23,458 nucleotides of DNA from JAIXWP01 sp943372555 (GTDB lineage: Bacteria; Bacteroidota; Bacteroidia; Flavobacteriales_D; Sanyastnellaceae). Location: the NCBI GenBank assembly GCA_943372555.1, contig CALRZB010000012.1, forward strand, positions 1 through 23,458, written 5' to 3'. Below, one piece after another: positions 1 to 7,500 of this stretch. How positions within the stretch are numbered: position 1 is the first letter of the stretch; the number at the start of each line of letters is the position of its first letter. The notes below the pieces were generated by a model. The model was not told the DNA's origin. It saw only the letters and a program-made list of their open reading frames with translations, and did no database searches. The position numbers were made by a program, and so were the translations under genes.

Positions 1-244
1 GTTTTGTTTGTTTATGAGCAGTAGTGTAGGCGAAATACTGATCGCTTGGTTTTATAAAGAAAATGCTAACCACAAGAGCAGCCACCGCAGCTGCTGAAGC
101 CACCCACACCCAAGGTCTAATTGAACGAACCGGTGTTTCGTTACCCAAGGTCTCGATGCGAGCTTGAAGCTCAGTCCATGCTTGTTCTTCCGTCTTAGTA
201 AATGGAATCTCTTTATCCCCCCAATAATTCTTATTCTTCTCCAT
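1..244 (-). CDS. FecR-like anti-sigma factor, N-terminal part (cut by window edge)
   Basis: The reading frame starts at an ATG at 244 and stays open to base 1, giving 81 residues. Residues 1-40 are charged and soluble, with Trp8 and Trp27 as in the short cytoplasmic domain of FecR-type anti-sigma factors. Residues about 43-63 form one hydrophobic membrane helix, and the fragment then enters the periplasm with a YFAYTTAHKQ stretch like the start of the FecR domain. An AAAGAGAGA stretch precedes the ATG. Known of the family: FecR proteins bind an ECF sigma factor inside the cell and receive a signal from the STN domain of a TonB-dependent receptor. Here the gene lies 76 bases downstream of the lipoprotein gene, on the same strand as the sigma factor and receptor, which supports that role. 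The FecR domain itself lies outside the window, so the call rests on the N-terminal part and context. Confidence 0.72.
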   Translation of the reverse strand, partial: MEKNKNYWGDKEIPFTKTEEQAWTELQARIETLGNETPVRSIRPWVWVASAAAVAALVVSIFFIKPSDQYFAYTTAHKQTK

Positions 245-320
245 TTGAATCTCTCTTTGTTCCGTTGTCGGCTGTTATTACACGTTTATTTGGTAAAACC
301 CTACCGTGGTTTTATTTTTT

Positions 321-1058
321 TTACTGAACATTTAAAAAAATCTCGAAAGCCTTTGTGCTTGCCCAAAATCCTTTAGCGCCATTAACATTGTCGGGACCCG
401 CTGTTATCACATTTCTTTTTGATCGAGATCTATAAAAAAACAGTTCTGAATAATCAGAATCAATGACGTAAACCGTCAACTTATGTTGACCGTAATATCT
501 GAAATCCACATCATAGAGATCTATCGAGGATTCCTCAATTGGACCATTGAATTGTGCATCGAATAAACCGTGAGGAACATCGAACGGTATTTCTTCCTTT
601 ATCTCTTCTAAACATTCTAATTGCAAAACAAAAGAGTGACCCTCTACCTCATTCCAAGTCAGTCCAAATAATTCCACACCAGGCAGAGCAGGATCAACGA
701 TTAATTCTGTGTTGCCAATTGAGATTGGAGCTATTGCAGGTGGCACAACAGAAACCGAATTAATTTCGTCATTCACATATAACAAAATATGACTCGGGTC
801 ATCTACTAGAGTGCCATTTAGATGATAAATGCCTTGTCCTGCGCCAGATAACATATAAGCAATGCCATTAACCGAAATGCGAACATTTGCGTTATCAGTT
901 GGCTCGAAAAGTCCTTCTGATGTTAATTCACCTACCTCCACAAATACAGAATCATTATCTCCGCGATAAAAGCCACTAACCAAAGTTTGATTGGTAGAAT
1001 TGTCCTTAGAGCAACCAACAATCCCAATCAATAGCGCTATGTAAATCAATTTCTTCAT
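321..1058 (-). CDS. Small outer-membrane lipoprotein, possibly DUF4249-like
   Basis: The protein has 245 residues with a clear lipoprotein signal: a short positively charged start, a hydrophobic core and a lipobox ending at Cys16 (IVGC). After the Cys comes SKD, weakly like the acidic/lysine export signals that send Bacteroidota lipoproteins to the cell surface. The body is mostly beta-type. The early part contains the pattern 'ANVRISVNG ... GIYHL', which resembles the first sheet of DUF4249 proteins. Those proteins sit next to carboxypeptidase-like TonB-dependent receptors. The start codon directly abuts the stop codon of the receptor gene, so the two are almost certainly translated from one message. 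By analogy with SusD-type partners it may sit on the receptor as a substrate-binding lid; that is inference. The DUF4249 assignment is tentative and the protein is short for that family. Confidence 0.6.
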   Translation of the reverse strand: MKKLIYIALLIGIVGCSKDNSTNQTLVSGFYRGDNDSVFVEVGELTSEGLFEPTDNANVRISVNGIAYMLSGAGQGIYHLNGTLVDDPSHILLYVNDEINSVSVVPPAIAPISIGNTELIVDPALPGVELFGLTWNEVEGHSFVLQLECLEEIKEEIPFDVPHGLFDAQFNGPIEESSIDLYDVDFRYYGQHKLTVYVIDSDYSELFFYRSRSKRNVITAGPDNVNGAKGFWASTKAFEIFLNVQ

Positions 1059-3695
1059 TTAAAAAGCAATGGTTAATTGGATTGATGGCACTCGGCCAAT
1101 CATTGTAATATTTCTTTTTTCAATTGTAGTACCCCCATCATCCGAAGGAAAAGAGAGGTATTGAACATCTCTGATGTTGGTTCTATCATACAAGTTGTAG
1201 ACTCCACCGCGCACTGACCATGTTATTCTTTCAAGCGCTAAAGTATATCCTACACTCAAATCGAGCCTGTGATAAGCGGGCAATCTTGTTCCATTTATAG
1301 CACCATAAATTGGAATTGCAGTAGAGTTACCGCCAACATTCACAACATTATAATACCCATAAAACGGTGTAAACGGACGGCCGCTTCCATAAACCCATAT
1401 CAGTGAAGCATCGAATGACTTCCAACTGAATTCGTAGTAGCATTTTACCTCATGCAATTGATCATAGCGAGGCGAGACAGCCTCTTCTTGATCCAAATTA
1501 TCGATTCGGTATTTTGTTTTGGAAAGCGAATAACTCAAGGAGACATTATGCTGGCCTACCACTTTATTCAACATAAAATCGAACCCAAATGCATAAGCAT
1601 CGCCTTTAAAGAAGACCTCACGTGATAGCACAAAACTCTTCCATGCAGAATTATCTATTGCAATTCCGCTATATAGTTTTCCATAAGCTTCAAAATCCCA
1701 ATTGACCCCTTTCCATTCGCCTTTTGCTCCCAATACAGCCTGATCGCAAGAAAGCACGGGCAATCTATTTCCATCAGAAAGAAGCCATGTATCAGGTTGA
1801 TTCTGATATAAACTTTGCTCTCTTACACGATGAACAAATTGATATGAACGAGTGATTGAACTCTTGAATAATAAACGGTTACTCCAGCTGTAAGAAACGA
1901 GAGCTCTCCACTCGGGATATAGTTGATTCGTTTTTGAATAATGATTCAAGCGCATTCCGGCATTTGCATTCCAATTTGCAACTACGTACTTCTTCTCTAA
2001 AAAAATTGTCGAAATTGAAGCGCTGAGCGTGTCGGCCAAAATATTTTCCAAACCCTCTCCTCCTCTTTCTATTAATATTCGATTATAATTTCCACCTATA
2101 AAATAGCTGCCTTTCCCTGCAGTTACTTCTGTTTCATATCGAATGGACAAGTCAGAAAGTTTATTATAATCTTGGCGAAATTGACGTTCAAAATCGTTGT
2201 AGCGCAAGTCTTTCAGGGTGTCAATGGCGAAGAGATTACTTGTGTAAGAACTCACACCAACATTCAATTTATGACGAGTTCTATCATTCCATTGATAATC
2301 CCATCCAGCACCCAAACCCTTGTTGCCCCAGCCACTCACATCTGAATAATCGTATACATAATTTCCTGTTTGGTCAGCAGTAGAATATTGAATATTCAGA
2401 TCATCATTGCTCGTATAACCGCTAATAAAGAAGAGCGATTTATCGTCTGGGCGCCATGTCACTTTTCCTAGCACATCATTAAACGAATAATCGGCATTAT
2501 CAAAAGGACTTTCTTCTGAACCCGCTGTTATTCCAGAAAGATAAATTGTATTAAAAAGAGATTTGTACGCTGACGTAGGAACGAGGTCAGTGATTGATCT
2601 TCTGGCTGCAATCATTGCAGATGCATTATTTTTCCTTCCTAGAGGTGTTTCAACAAAAACCCCAGTAAAGAGCGGTCCAATATCTATTCGACCCCCGCTC
2701 GCGTATCTGCTACCTTCTTTTGCTGTGATCTGAACAGCTCCTCCAACTCTCGAATTTAGCCGCGCCTCACCAGGAGCTTTATAGATGCGCATATTCTTGA
2801 CTGCAGTTGGATTAATTGCACTAATCAACCCAAAAAAATGATCCATATGATAGATGGTAAATCCATCAATAGATAAAAGACTTTGATCGCCTGCAGCCCC
2901 GCGGATGATCAAGCCATTGCTACTTTCATTAGTAGCATTTATTCCTGGTAATAATTGAGCCGCTCTCATGATGTCAGGCTGTCCCGGGCCATTCACATTA
3001 GAAATATCCAATGGATTTAGAGATTGTAAACTTGGCTCGTCCGCACTTTCAAAAAGCTCCACTCCTGCAGCTTCGACCACTGCGGCAGGCAAAAGACCAC
3101 GTCTAGAAGTTAATGAAATGACAGGAGATTTTTCTCGACTTAATCTTTTAACATTTACTATTTGTTCCTCGTAACCGACGTAATTGGCTATGAGCGAACA
3201 GGTATCTGAAGGAATATTCTTTATTTCAAAGCGACCCCTTTCGTCAGCTTGAACGAAGATCGGAAAATCTCTGACTCTAATATTCGCAAATGGAAGAGGT
3301 TCACCTGTTTCTATGTCTTCAATTTGACCGCGAATAGTAAACACCGCAATTGAGTCCACGGTTGCTACATTGACTGATTTAATCAAAGGAACGATGACAT
3401 AAATTTTACCAACCTTTCGAAAACTCAGGTCGAATGGGCTCAGAATATTCTCTAGAATTTTTTCAATGTGTACGTTTTCGAATGAATCGGTAACACGATA
3501 CTCCTTGAGCGAAGTCGCATCGTAAGCGAACTTTAAATCATAATTTTTCTTGAAAAACGAAAGAACTTCTGGCAAGGGTGAATCAACAAAAGAACCATTA
3601 ATGAGGGTATCCGAACTTTGAGCCCCGACATCAAACACCGTTAAAAACAGTAATGACAGAAGAATTATATTGAAATGTAATCTTGGTGCTTTCAC
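1059..3695 (-). CDS. TonB-dependent receptor with STN and carboxypeptidase-like domains (FecA-type signalling receptor)
   Basis: The protein has 878 residues. It has a signal peptide ending VGA at residue 25 with Gln26 next, an STN (secretin/TonB N-terminal) domain at about 35-104, a carboxypeptidase-regulatory-like beta domain at about 118-195, and a plug at about 225-330 (LIIRGAAGDQSLLSIDG at 262-278). A 22-strand-type barrel ends in a C-terminal Phe, as outer-membrane proteins do. The STN domain is what FecA-like receptors use to touch a FecR anti-sigma factor, so this is a signalling receptor and not only a transporter. It starts with GTG at 3695 and overlaps the sigma factor stop by four bases (GTGA), indicating coupled translation. 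The substrate cannot be read from sequence; siderophore or another chelate is possible, but other ligands are known for such receptors. The receptor class is certain, the ligand unknown. Confidence 0.93.
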   Translation of the reverse strand: MKAPRLHFNIILLSLLFLTVFDVGAQSSDTLINGSFVDSPLPEVLSFFKKNYDLKFAYDATSLKEYRVTDSFENVHIEKILENILSPFDLSFRKVGKIYVIVPLIKSVNVATVDSIAVFTIRGQIEDIETGEPLPFANIRVRDFPIFVQADERGRFEIKNIPSDTCSLIANYVGYEEQIVNVKRLSREKSPVISLTSRRGLLPAAVVEAAGVELFESADEPSLQSLNPLDISNVNGPGQPDIMRAAQLLPGINATNESSNGLIIRGAAGDQSLLSIDGFTIYHMDHFFGLISAINPTAVKNMRIYKAPGEARLNSRVGGAVQITAKEGSRYASGGRIDIGPLFTGVFVETPLGRKNNASAMIAARRSITDLVPTSAYKSLFNTIYLSGITAGSEESPFDNADYSFNDVLGKVTWRPDDKSLFFISGYTSNDDLNIQYSTADQTGNYVYDYSDVSGWGNKGLGAGWDYQWNDRTRHKLNVGVSSYTSNLFAIDTLKDLRYNDFERQFRQDYNKLSDLSIRYETEVTAGKGSYFIGGNYNRILIERGGEGLENILADTLSASISTIFLEKKYVVANWNANAGMRLNHYSKTNQLYPEWRALVSYSWSNRLLFKSSITRSYQFVHRVREQSLYQNQPDTWLLSDGNRLPVLSCDQAVLGAKGEWKGVNWDFEAYGKLYSGIAIDNSAWKSFVLSREVFFKGDAYAFGFDFMLNKVVGQHNVSLSYSLSKTKYRIDNLDQEEAVSPRYDQLHEVKCYYEFSWKSFDASLIWVYGSGRPFTPFYGYYNVVNVGGNSTAIPIYGAINGTRLPAYHRLDLSVGYTLALERITWSVRGGVYNLYDRTNIRDVQYLSFPSDDGGTTIEKRNITMIGRVPSIQLTIAF

Positions 3696-4228
3696 AACTC
3701 TGTTCCGAGCTTTTCACGCAAGATACTCAAAACCTTACTCATTCGCTTTTCAACAGCTTTAACAGAAAGTCCGAGGCGCTCAGCGATCTCGACATAGGTC
3801 AAGTCTTCCAATCGATTCATAAAGAAAACTTCCCGACCACCTTCAGGCAACATGGCAATCACGGATTGAAGCTTCTTCTCGTAATCTTTCATCTCAGCCA
3901 ATTTTTCAGGATTGTCGTTGTCACGATCTGTTCCTGGAATTTTTTTGAATTTATATAAAAGCTGTTGACGTTTGAGTTGATTAATTGTCAAATTTTGGGC
4001 AATGGTATATAGATAAGCCTTCACTGTACGCTTATCAATTTTGGCGCGTGTTTCCCACAACTTGATGAATACATCTTGCGTTAGATCCTCTGCCATATCC
4101 ACGTCACCGCATCGGTAATAAATAAAACTTCGAATAGGCTTATAGAGCTGCTTAAAGAAGGCATGGTATTCCGCTTCGGTAATTTCTTCCAAATTTTTCT
4201 TATCCGATCGAAGCAGGTTAAATATCAC
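3692..4228 (-). CDS. ECF-type RNA polymerase sigma factor (FecI-like)
   Basis: The protein has 178 residues, the usual length for ECF sigma factors. Region 2 spans about 25-95, with DVDMAEDLTQDVFIKLWE near 42-59 and the Tyr/Leu-rich AYLYTIAQNLTIN helix that binds the -10 element. Region 4 spans about 120-172, with LPEGGREVFFMNRLEDLTY and the helix-turn-helix around IAERLGLSVKAVEKRMSKVL. No ATG is available before the conserved part, so the start is the GTG at 4228, after the purine-rich AGAGAAA. It overlaps the TonB receptor start by four bases. The neighbours (STN receptor and FecR-like protein) indicate it is released when the receptor binds ligand and then switches on this same cluster. 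A 9-bp inverted repeat lies about 20 bases upstream of the start and may matter for its regulation. Confidence 0.93.
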   Translation of the reverse strand: MIFNLLRSDKKNLEEITEAEYHAFFKQLYKPIRSFIYYRCGDVDMAEDLTQDVFIKLWETRAKIDKRTVKAYLYTIAQNLTINQLKRQQLLYKFKKIPGTDRDNDNPEKLAEMKDYEKKLQSVIAMLPEGGREVFFMNRLEDLTYVEIAERLGLSVKAVEKRMSKVLSILREKLGTEL

Positions 4229-4247
4229 TTTCTCTATTTTAGTTATA

Positions 4248-4271
4248 AACCCAAAAAAATCATTTTGGGTT
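4248..4271. repeat. Perfect 9-bp inverted repeat upstream of the sigma factor
   Basis: The arms AACCCAAAA (4248-4256) and TTTTGGGTT (4263-4271) are exact complements separated by six bases. It lies in the 162-base divergent gap between the sigma factor (start 4228) and the hydrolase (start 4391). It could be an operator or a hairpin at the 5' end of the sigma factor message. No T-tract follows on either strand, so it is not a normal terminator. Confidence 0.6.
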
Positions 4272-4344
4272 GTCTCAAAAATTAATTCTGGCTAAAAGTA
4301 GTAATTGTGAAGGCAATCAAACAATATTGAATTTCCCCTAAAAA

Positions 4345-4382
4345 ACTACCAAGCTATCACACTACCAAACTATCTAACTACC
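4345..4382. repeat. 16-bp tandem repeat, 2.4 copies, upstream of the hydrolase
   Basis: The hexamer ACTACC recurs at 4345, 4361 and 4377 with exact 16-base spacing. The two full units differ at a few positions (ACTACCAAGCTATCAC and ACTACCAAACTATCTA). The repeat ends eight bases before the hydrolase ATG, so it occupies the place where a ribosome binding site would be. No Shine-Dalgarno sequence is visible there. Confidence 0.7.
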
Positions 4383-4390
4383 TTCACTTC

Positions 4391-5476
4391 ATGAAAAAGA
4401 TACTTGCCATTCTATTTTTTAGTGCACATGTATTGACTTATGCGCAAACTGAAGTTCGGCCCCAGCAGCCTGTTCCTCCTTTTAATTATATAGAAGAAGA
4501 AGTGACGGTATTTAACGCAAAAGACAAGATCAATTTGGCAGGGACACTCACATTGCCCAAAGGAACAGGACCTTTCGCGTGTGCTATAATGATTACTGGA
4601 AGCGGGGCTCAAAATCGAAACGAAGAATTGATGGGTCACCAACCTTTTGCTGTTATCGCTGATTATCTTACCAACAATGGCTATGCAGTTTTGCGCATGG
4701 ACGATAGAGGTGTGGGAAAAAGCGAGGGCAATCATGCGATCGCCACAAGTTTTGATTTTGCCAATGATATTCTAGCTGGATTCACTTATCTGACTAAAGA
4801 CAACCGTATCAACCCTTCCAAAATCGGACTGATTGGACACAGCGAAGGAGGTCTAATTTCTGCAGTAGTGGCTGCTAAGGAGCAAAAAATTGCTTTCGTC
4901 ATTTCACTTGGTGGAGTTGGTGTTTCAATTTATGAAGTGTTGAAACAACAAAATCTAGATATTACTCTTGCCGAAGGCGCATCAAAAGAAGTTGCGCAAA
5001 CGAATCAATCCAATCTAATTTATTTGATGGATATTATTGTTGCTTCACCTGACAGCGCGGCTTGTTCACAGAAACTAGCAGTTGTGATTGATAGTCTATA
5101 TAGTTATCAAAAGCCTATGATACCCGATTTCGAAGGATTCGTTCAGGGTCAAATTGCTTTTCTAAACTCAAGATGGATGCGTGCAATTCTAAATTACGAT
5201 CCGGCCCAAGATTGGAAAAAAGTAAAATGTCCCGTGCTAGCACTGAATGGCGAAAAAGACATTCAGGTGAATGCTGAAATTAATTTGAATGCCATTGCCG
5301 CTGCTCTCGAAAGCGGAAAGAATTACAAGTATCAAACAACTATTATGTCGGGCATGAATCACCTTTTTCAAAGCTGTACTACCTGCCGTATTAGCGAGTA
5401 CGCCACCCTATCTGAAACCTTTTCACCAGATGCTTTGGAAGAAATGAAAGTCTGGTTGAATAGAAATGTGCAATAA
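4391..5476 (+). CDS. Exported alpha/beta hydrolase (esterase/S33-like)
   Basis: The protein has 361 residues. The signal peptide ends TYA at residue 18 with Gln19 next, so the enzyme is probably periplasmic or secreted. The catalytic triad of the alpha/beta hydrolase fold is visible: nucleophile Ser151 in GHSEGG (149-154), the acid Asp290 in NGEKD, and His324 in MSGMNHLF. The oxyanion region ITGSGAQNRNE (68-78) and the DDRGVGKSEG segment (104-113) are typical of the bacterial family often described as alpha/beta hydrolase or esterase of the EstD type. The domain between about residues 180 and 270 is a helical cap. The substrate is unknown; esters of small acyl groups are the usual guess. It is divergent from the sigma factor and appears to be a single transcription unit or to read on into the downstream gene. 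Confidence 0.88.
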   Translation: MKKILAILFFSAHVLTYAQTEVRPQQPVPPFNYIEEEVTVFNAKDKINLAGTLTLPKGTGPFACAIMITGSGAQNRNEELMGHQPFAVIADYLTNNGYAVLRMDDRGVGKSEGNHAIATSFDFANDILAGFTYLTKDNRINPSKIGLIGHSEGGLISAVVAAKEQKIAFVISLGGVGVSIYEVLKQQNLDITLAEGASKEVAQTNQSNLIYLMDIIVASPDSAACSQKLAVVIDSLYSYQKPMIPDFEGFVQGQIAFLNSRWMRAILNYDPAQDWKKVKCPVLALNGEKDIQVNAEINLNAIAAALESGKNYKYQTTIMSGMNHLFQSCTTCRISEYATLSETFSPDALEEMKVWLNRNVQ

Positions 5477-5488
5477 ATAGTAAATTTG
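5456..5488 (+). promoter_or_regulatory. Bacteroidota-type promoter for the threonine dehydrogenase
   Basis: TAAATTTG at 5481-5488 matches the Bacteroidota -7 consensus TAnnTTTG at every fixed position. TTG at 5456-5458 sits 22 bases upstream, within the range of the -33 element. It overlaps the end of the hydrolase gene. Transcription would begin near 5493-5497, which leaves almost no leader for an ATG at 5503 and supports the later start at 5527. Confidence 0.6.
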
Positions 5489-5510
5489 CGCGCCTTCTTT
5501 CAATGGAAAA

Positions 5511-5516
5511 GGAAGG
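5511..5516 (+). promoter_or_regulatory. Ribosome binding site that favours the start at 5527
   Basis: GGAAGG lies ten bases before the ATG at 5527. The upstream in-frame ATG at 5503 has no such site and lies almost at the predicted transcription start. Confidence 0.5.
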
Positions 5517-5526
5517 CAATATAACC

Positions 5527-6486
5527 ATGCAAGGCAAAACGTTAATCATTGGAGCTTCAGGCCAAATCGGCATTGAGCTAACGCTCGCGCTACGAGCTAA
5601 ATATGGAAATGATGCTATCATAGCATCTGATATTCGTAAACCAAACGATCCAATTTTCGAGGAAGGGCCTTTCGAGGTGCTTAATGTTCTTGACAAACCA
5701 AGTTTAGAAGCTGTCATCGAAAAACACAATATTTCTTATGTGTATCAATTGGCCGCTTTGCTAAGCGCAACTTCTGAGAAAAACCCAGAAAAAGCATGGG
5801 ACCTCAACATGAACGGTCTCTTCCATATTCTTGATATCGCTAAAGCTGGAAAAATTCAACGTGTGTTTTGGCCTAGCTCGATTGCAGCTTTTGGACCTAA
5901 TACACCAGCAGATAATACTCCTCAATACACCATTATGGAACCTACCTCGGTGTACGGTATATCTAAACTTGCCGGCGAACGTTGGTGCGAATACTACTAC
6001 AATAATTTCGGTGTTGATGTGAGAAGCATCCGCTATCCAGGTTTAATCGGCTTCCGCTCAGAACCGGGCGGTGGAACTACAGATTATGCGGTAGATATTT
6101 TTTATCATGCACTTGAAACTGGCTCATACGAATGTTTCCTAAGTGAAAACACAAATTTGCCAATGATGATGATGGAAGATGCCATCAATGCCACCATCAG
6201 AATCATGGAAGCTCCGAAAGAGCAAATCAAAATACGCAGCAGCTACAATTTAGCCGGAACCAGTTTTACCCCAGCAGAAATTGCTAATGCCATCAAGTTA
6301 CATATTCCAAACTTTACGATCACTTATAAATCAGACTTCCGCCAAGGACTTGCTGACTCGTGGCCAAATAGCATCAACGATGCAGAAGCACGACAAGATT
6401 GGGGATGGGAGCACAAATACGACCTTAATCTATTGGTTTCTACAATGATAACGGAAATAGCAAAGAAAAAAAAGGTGTCTGCGTAA
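5527..6486 (+). CDS. L-threonine 3-dehydrogenase of the short-chain (extended SDR) type
   Basis: The protein has 319 residues from the preferred start (327 from the ATG at 5503). The Rossmann nucleotide site GASGQIG is at 9-15, and Asp35 at the end of the second strand favours NAD. The active-site SDR residues are Ser118 (PSSIAAFGP) and Tyr143/Lys147 (YGISK). The sequence patterns, including GIRYPGLIG-like and MMMMEDA stretches, match the UDP-galactose-4-epimerase-like threonine dehydrogenases described from Flavobacterium and other bacteria. The reaction oxidises L-threonine to 2-amino-3-ketobutyrate, which a CoA ligase (not in this window) splits to glycine and acetyl-CoA. The start at 5527 is chosen because of the promoter and ribosome site just upstream and because the extra eight residues do not belong to the fold. 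It may be cotranscribed with the MORN protein 67 bases downstream. Confidence 0.87.
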   Translation: MQGKTLIIGASGQIGIELTLALRAKYGNDAIIASDIRKPNDPIFEEGPFEVLNVLDKPSLEAVIEKHNISYVYQLAALLSATSEKNPEKAWDLNMNGLFHILDIAKAGKIQRVFWPSSIAAFGPNTPADNTPQYTIMEPTSVYGISKLAGERWCEYYYNNFGVDVRSIRYPGLIGFRSEPGGGTTDYAVDIFYHALETGSYECFLSENTNLPMMMMEDAINATIRIMEAPKEQIKIRSSYNLAGTSFTPAEIANAIKLHIPNFTITYKSDFRQGLADSWPNSINDAEARQDWGWEHKYDLNLLVSTMITEIAKKKKVSA

Positions 6487-6553
6487 CATCACAACTTCAT
6501 CTGCCGTAGAAATGGACAAATCCCGCAAAGGATTTAACCTAACTTTTACGATA

Positions 6554-7435
6554 ATGATTTTCAATACACGCACATTAAGACTGTCACTTATTCTAGCTAC
6601 TGCCCTGGCTGTGGCTTCTCCAGTTTTCGCTGGTGATTGGAATAAGAAGGATGGCTCCGGAATGAAACAAGGCTATTGGGTCGTAACGGCTGATATGCTT
6701 GGTGAACGTGCGTACCCATCGGGTGCAAAAATCGAAGAAGGTCAGTACAAGGATGATCGAAGAGAAGGTGTTTGGAAAAAATACTTCCCATCAGGATTAC
6801 TCCGTTCCGAAATCACATACAGCAACGGAAAACCAAGTGGATACTATGCTATTTATTATACCAACGGAAATCTTGAAGAACAAGGATCTTGGTATGATGA
6901 AAAAAATGTAGGTGAATTCAAACGATTTTACGACAACGGTAAACTCCAACATCACTTTTATTTTGATGACAGAGGAAAGAGATATGGGTTTCAATATTAT
7001 TTTCATGAAACTGGCAATCCTGCCCTTGTAGTAGACATTAAAAACGGAGTAGAATCTGGTTCATACAAACGCTACAATGCAGACGGAACCTTAGCGGAAG
7101 AGAAACTCTTCGAAAACGGAAAAGTAAAACCGGGCACGACCAAAGTGTATCAAAGTCCAAAGCCTGCTGAAATAAAAGTAGACGCTCACAATCCTAATAT
7201 TGGTAAAGAAAGCGTTTCTCCAACTAAAGAAAAAACCAACGCTGCGTTGCCATTCCAACAAAATGGATACAACACATTGTACGATGTCAATGGAAATATC
7301 ACTCAATGTGGTGAATTCAAAAACGGAAAGCTATACAACGGAAAATGTTACCGTTATAATAGCTCAGGAATACTGGTAAAAATTGACCTTTACAGAAAAG
7401 GAAAATTCATTGGAACAGGCGCATCAGACGATTGA
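6554..7435 (+). CDS. Exported MORN_2-repeat protein
   Basis: The protein has 293 residues from the ATG at 6554. An in-frame ATG at 6512 would add 14 residues, but it would place them before an otherwise ordinary signal peptide (ending SPVFA, cleaved before GDWN), so the later start is preferred without being certain. The mature part is a run of about six MORN_2-type units with the pattern 'G.Y....R.G.W..Y...G.L' between about residues 60 and 190 and again near 240-285. A Pro/Lys-rich unstructured segment lies between the two groups. Such repeats also occur in the YwqK antitoxin, but no toxin gene is next to it and the signal peptide argues for an envelope role. Function unknown. The gene ends in a strong terminator. 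Confidence 0.78.
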   Translation: MIFNTRTLRLSLILATALAVASPVFAGDWNKKDGSGMKQGYWVVTADMLGERAYPSGAKIEEGQYKDDRREGVWKKYFPSGLLRSEITYSNGKPSGYYAIYYTNGNLEEQGSWYDEKNVGEFKRFYDNGKLQHHFYFDDRGKRYGFQYYFHETGNPALVVDIKNGVESGSYKRYNADGTLAEEKLFENGKVKPGTTKVYQSPKPAEIKVDAHNPNIGKESVSPTKEKTNAALPFQQNGYNTLYDVNGNITQCGEFKNGKLYNGKCYRYNSSGILVKIDLYRKGKFIGTGASDD

Positions 7436-7464
7436 AACTAACAACAACGATAAATTTCATGATT

Positions 7465-7500
7465 AACCGCAGCATATTTCGATGTGCTGCGGTTTTTTTT
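7465..7500 (+). terminator. Rho-independent terminator after the MORN gene
   Basis: The perfect 10-bp arms AACCGCAGCA (7465-7474) and TGCTGCGGTT (7485-7494) enclose a ten-base loop and are followed by an uninterrupted T-run to 7500. It starts 30 bases after the MORN stop codon. Confidence 0.9.

Noticed and set aside
294..322. Hairpin followed by a T-run on the plus strand, terminator-like
   Set aside because: No plus-strand gene ends here, and on the minus strand, where the genes are, the run is A. It is kept only as a low-interest hairpin.
164..376. A 70-residue plus-strand frame
   Set aside because: It lies over the start of the FecR-like gene and the end of the lipoprotein gene on the other strand, has no ribosome site and no recognisable domain.
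4345..4382. Possible CRISPR-like array
   Set aside because: The 16-base units are contiguous, with no spacers and only about 2.4 copies, and no cas gene is present.
4412..4735. A 107-residue minus-strand frame inside the hydrolase gene
   Set aside because: It is antisense to a gene with a complete catalytic triad and signal peptide and shows no family features.
5503..6486. Assignment of the threonine dehydrogenase as a UDP-glucose 4-epimerase
   Set aside because: The fold is shared, but the PSSIAAFGP, GISKLAGE and MMMMEDA stretches and the length match the SDR-type threonine dehydrogenases better.
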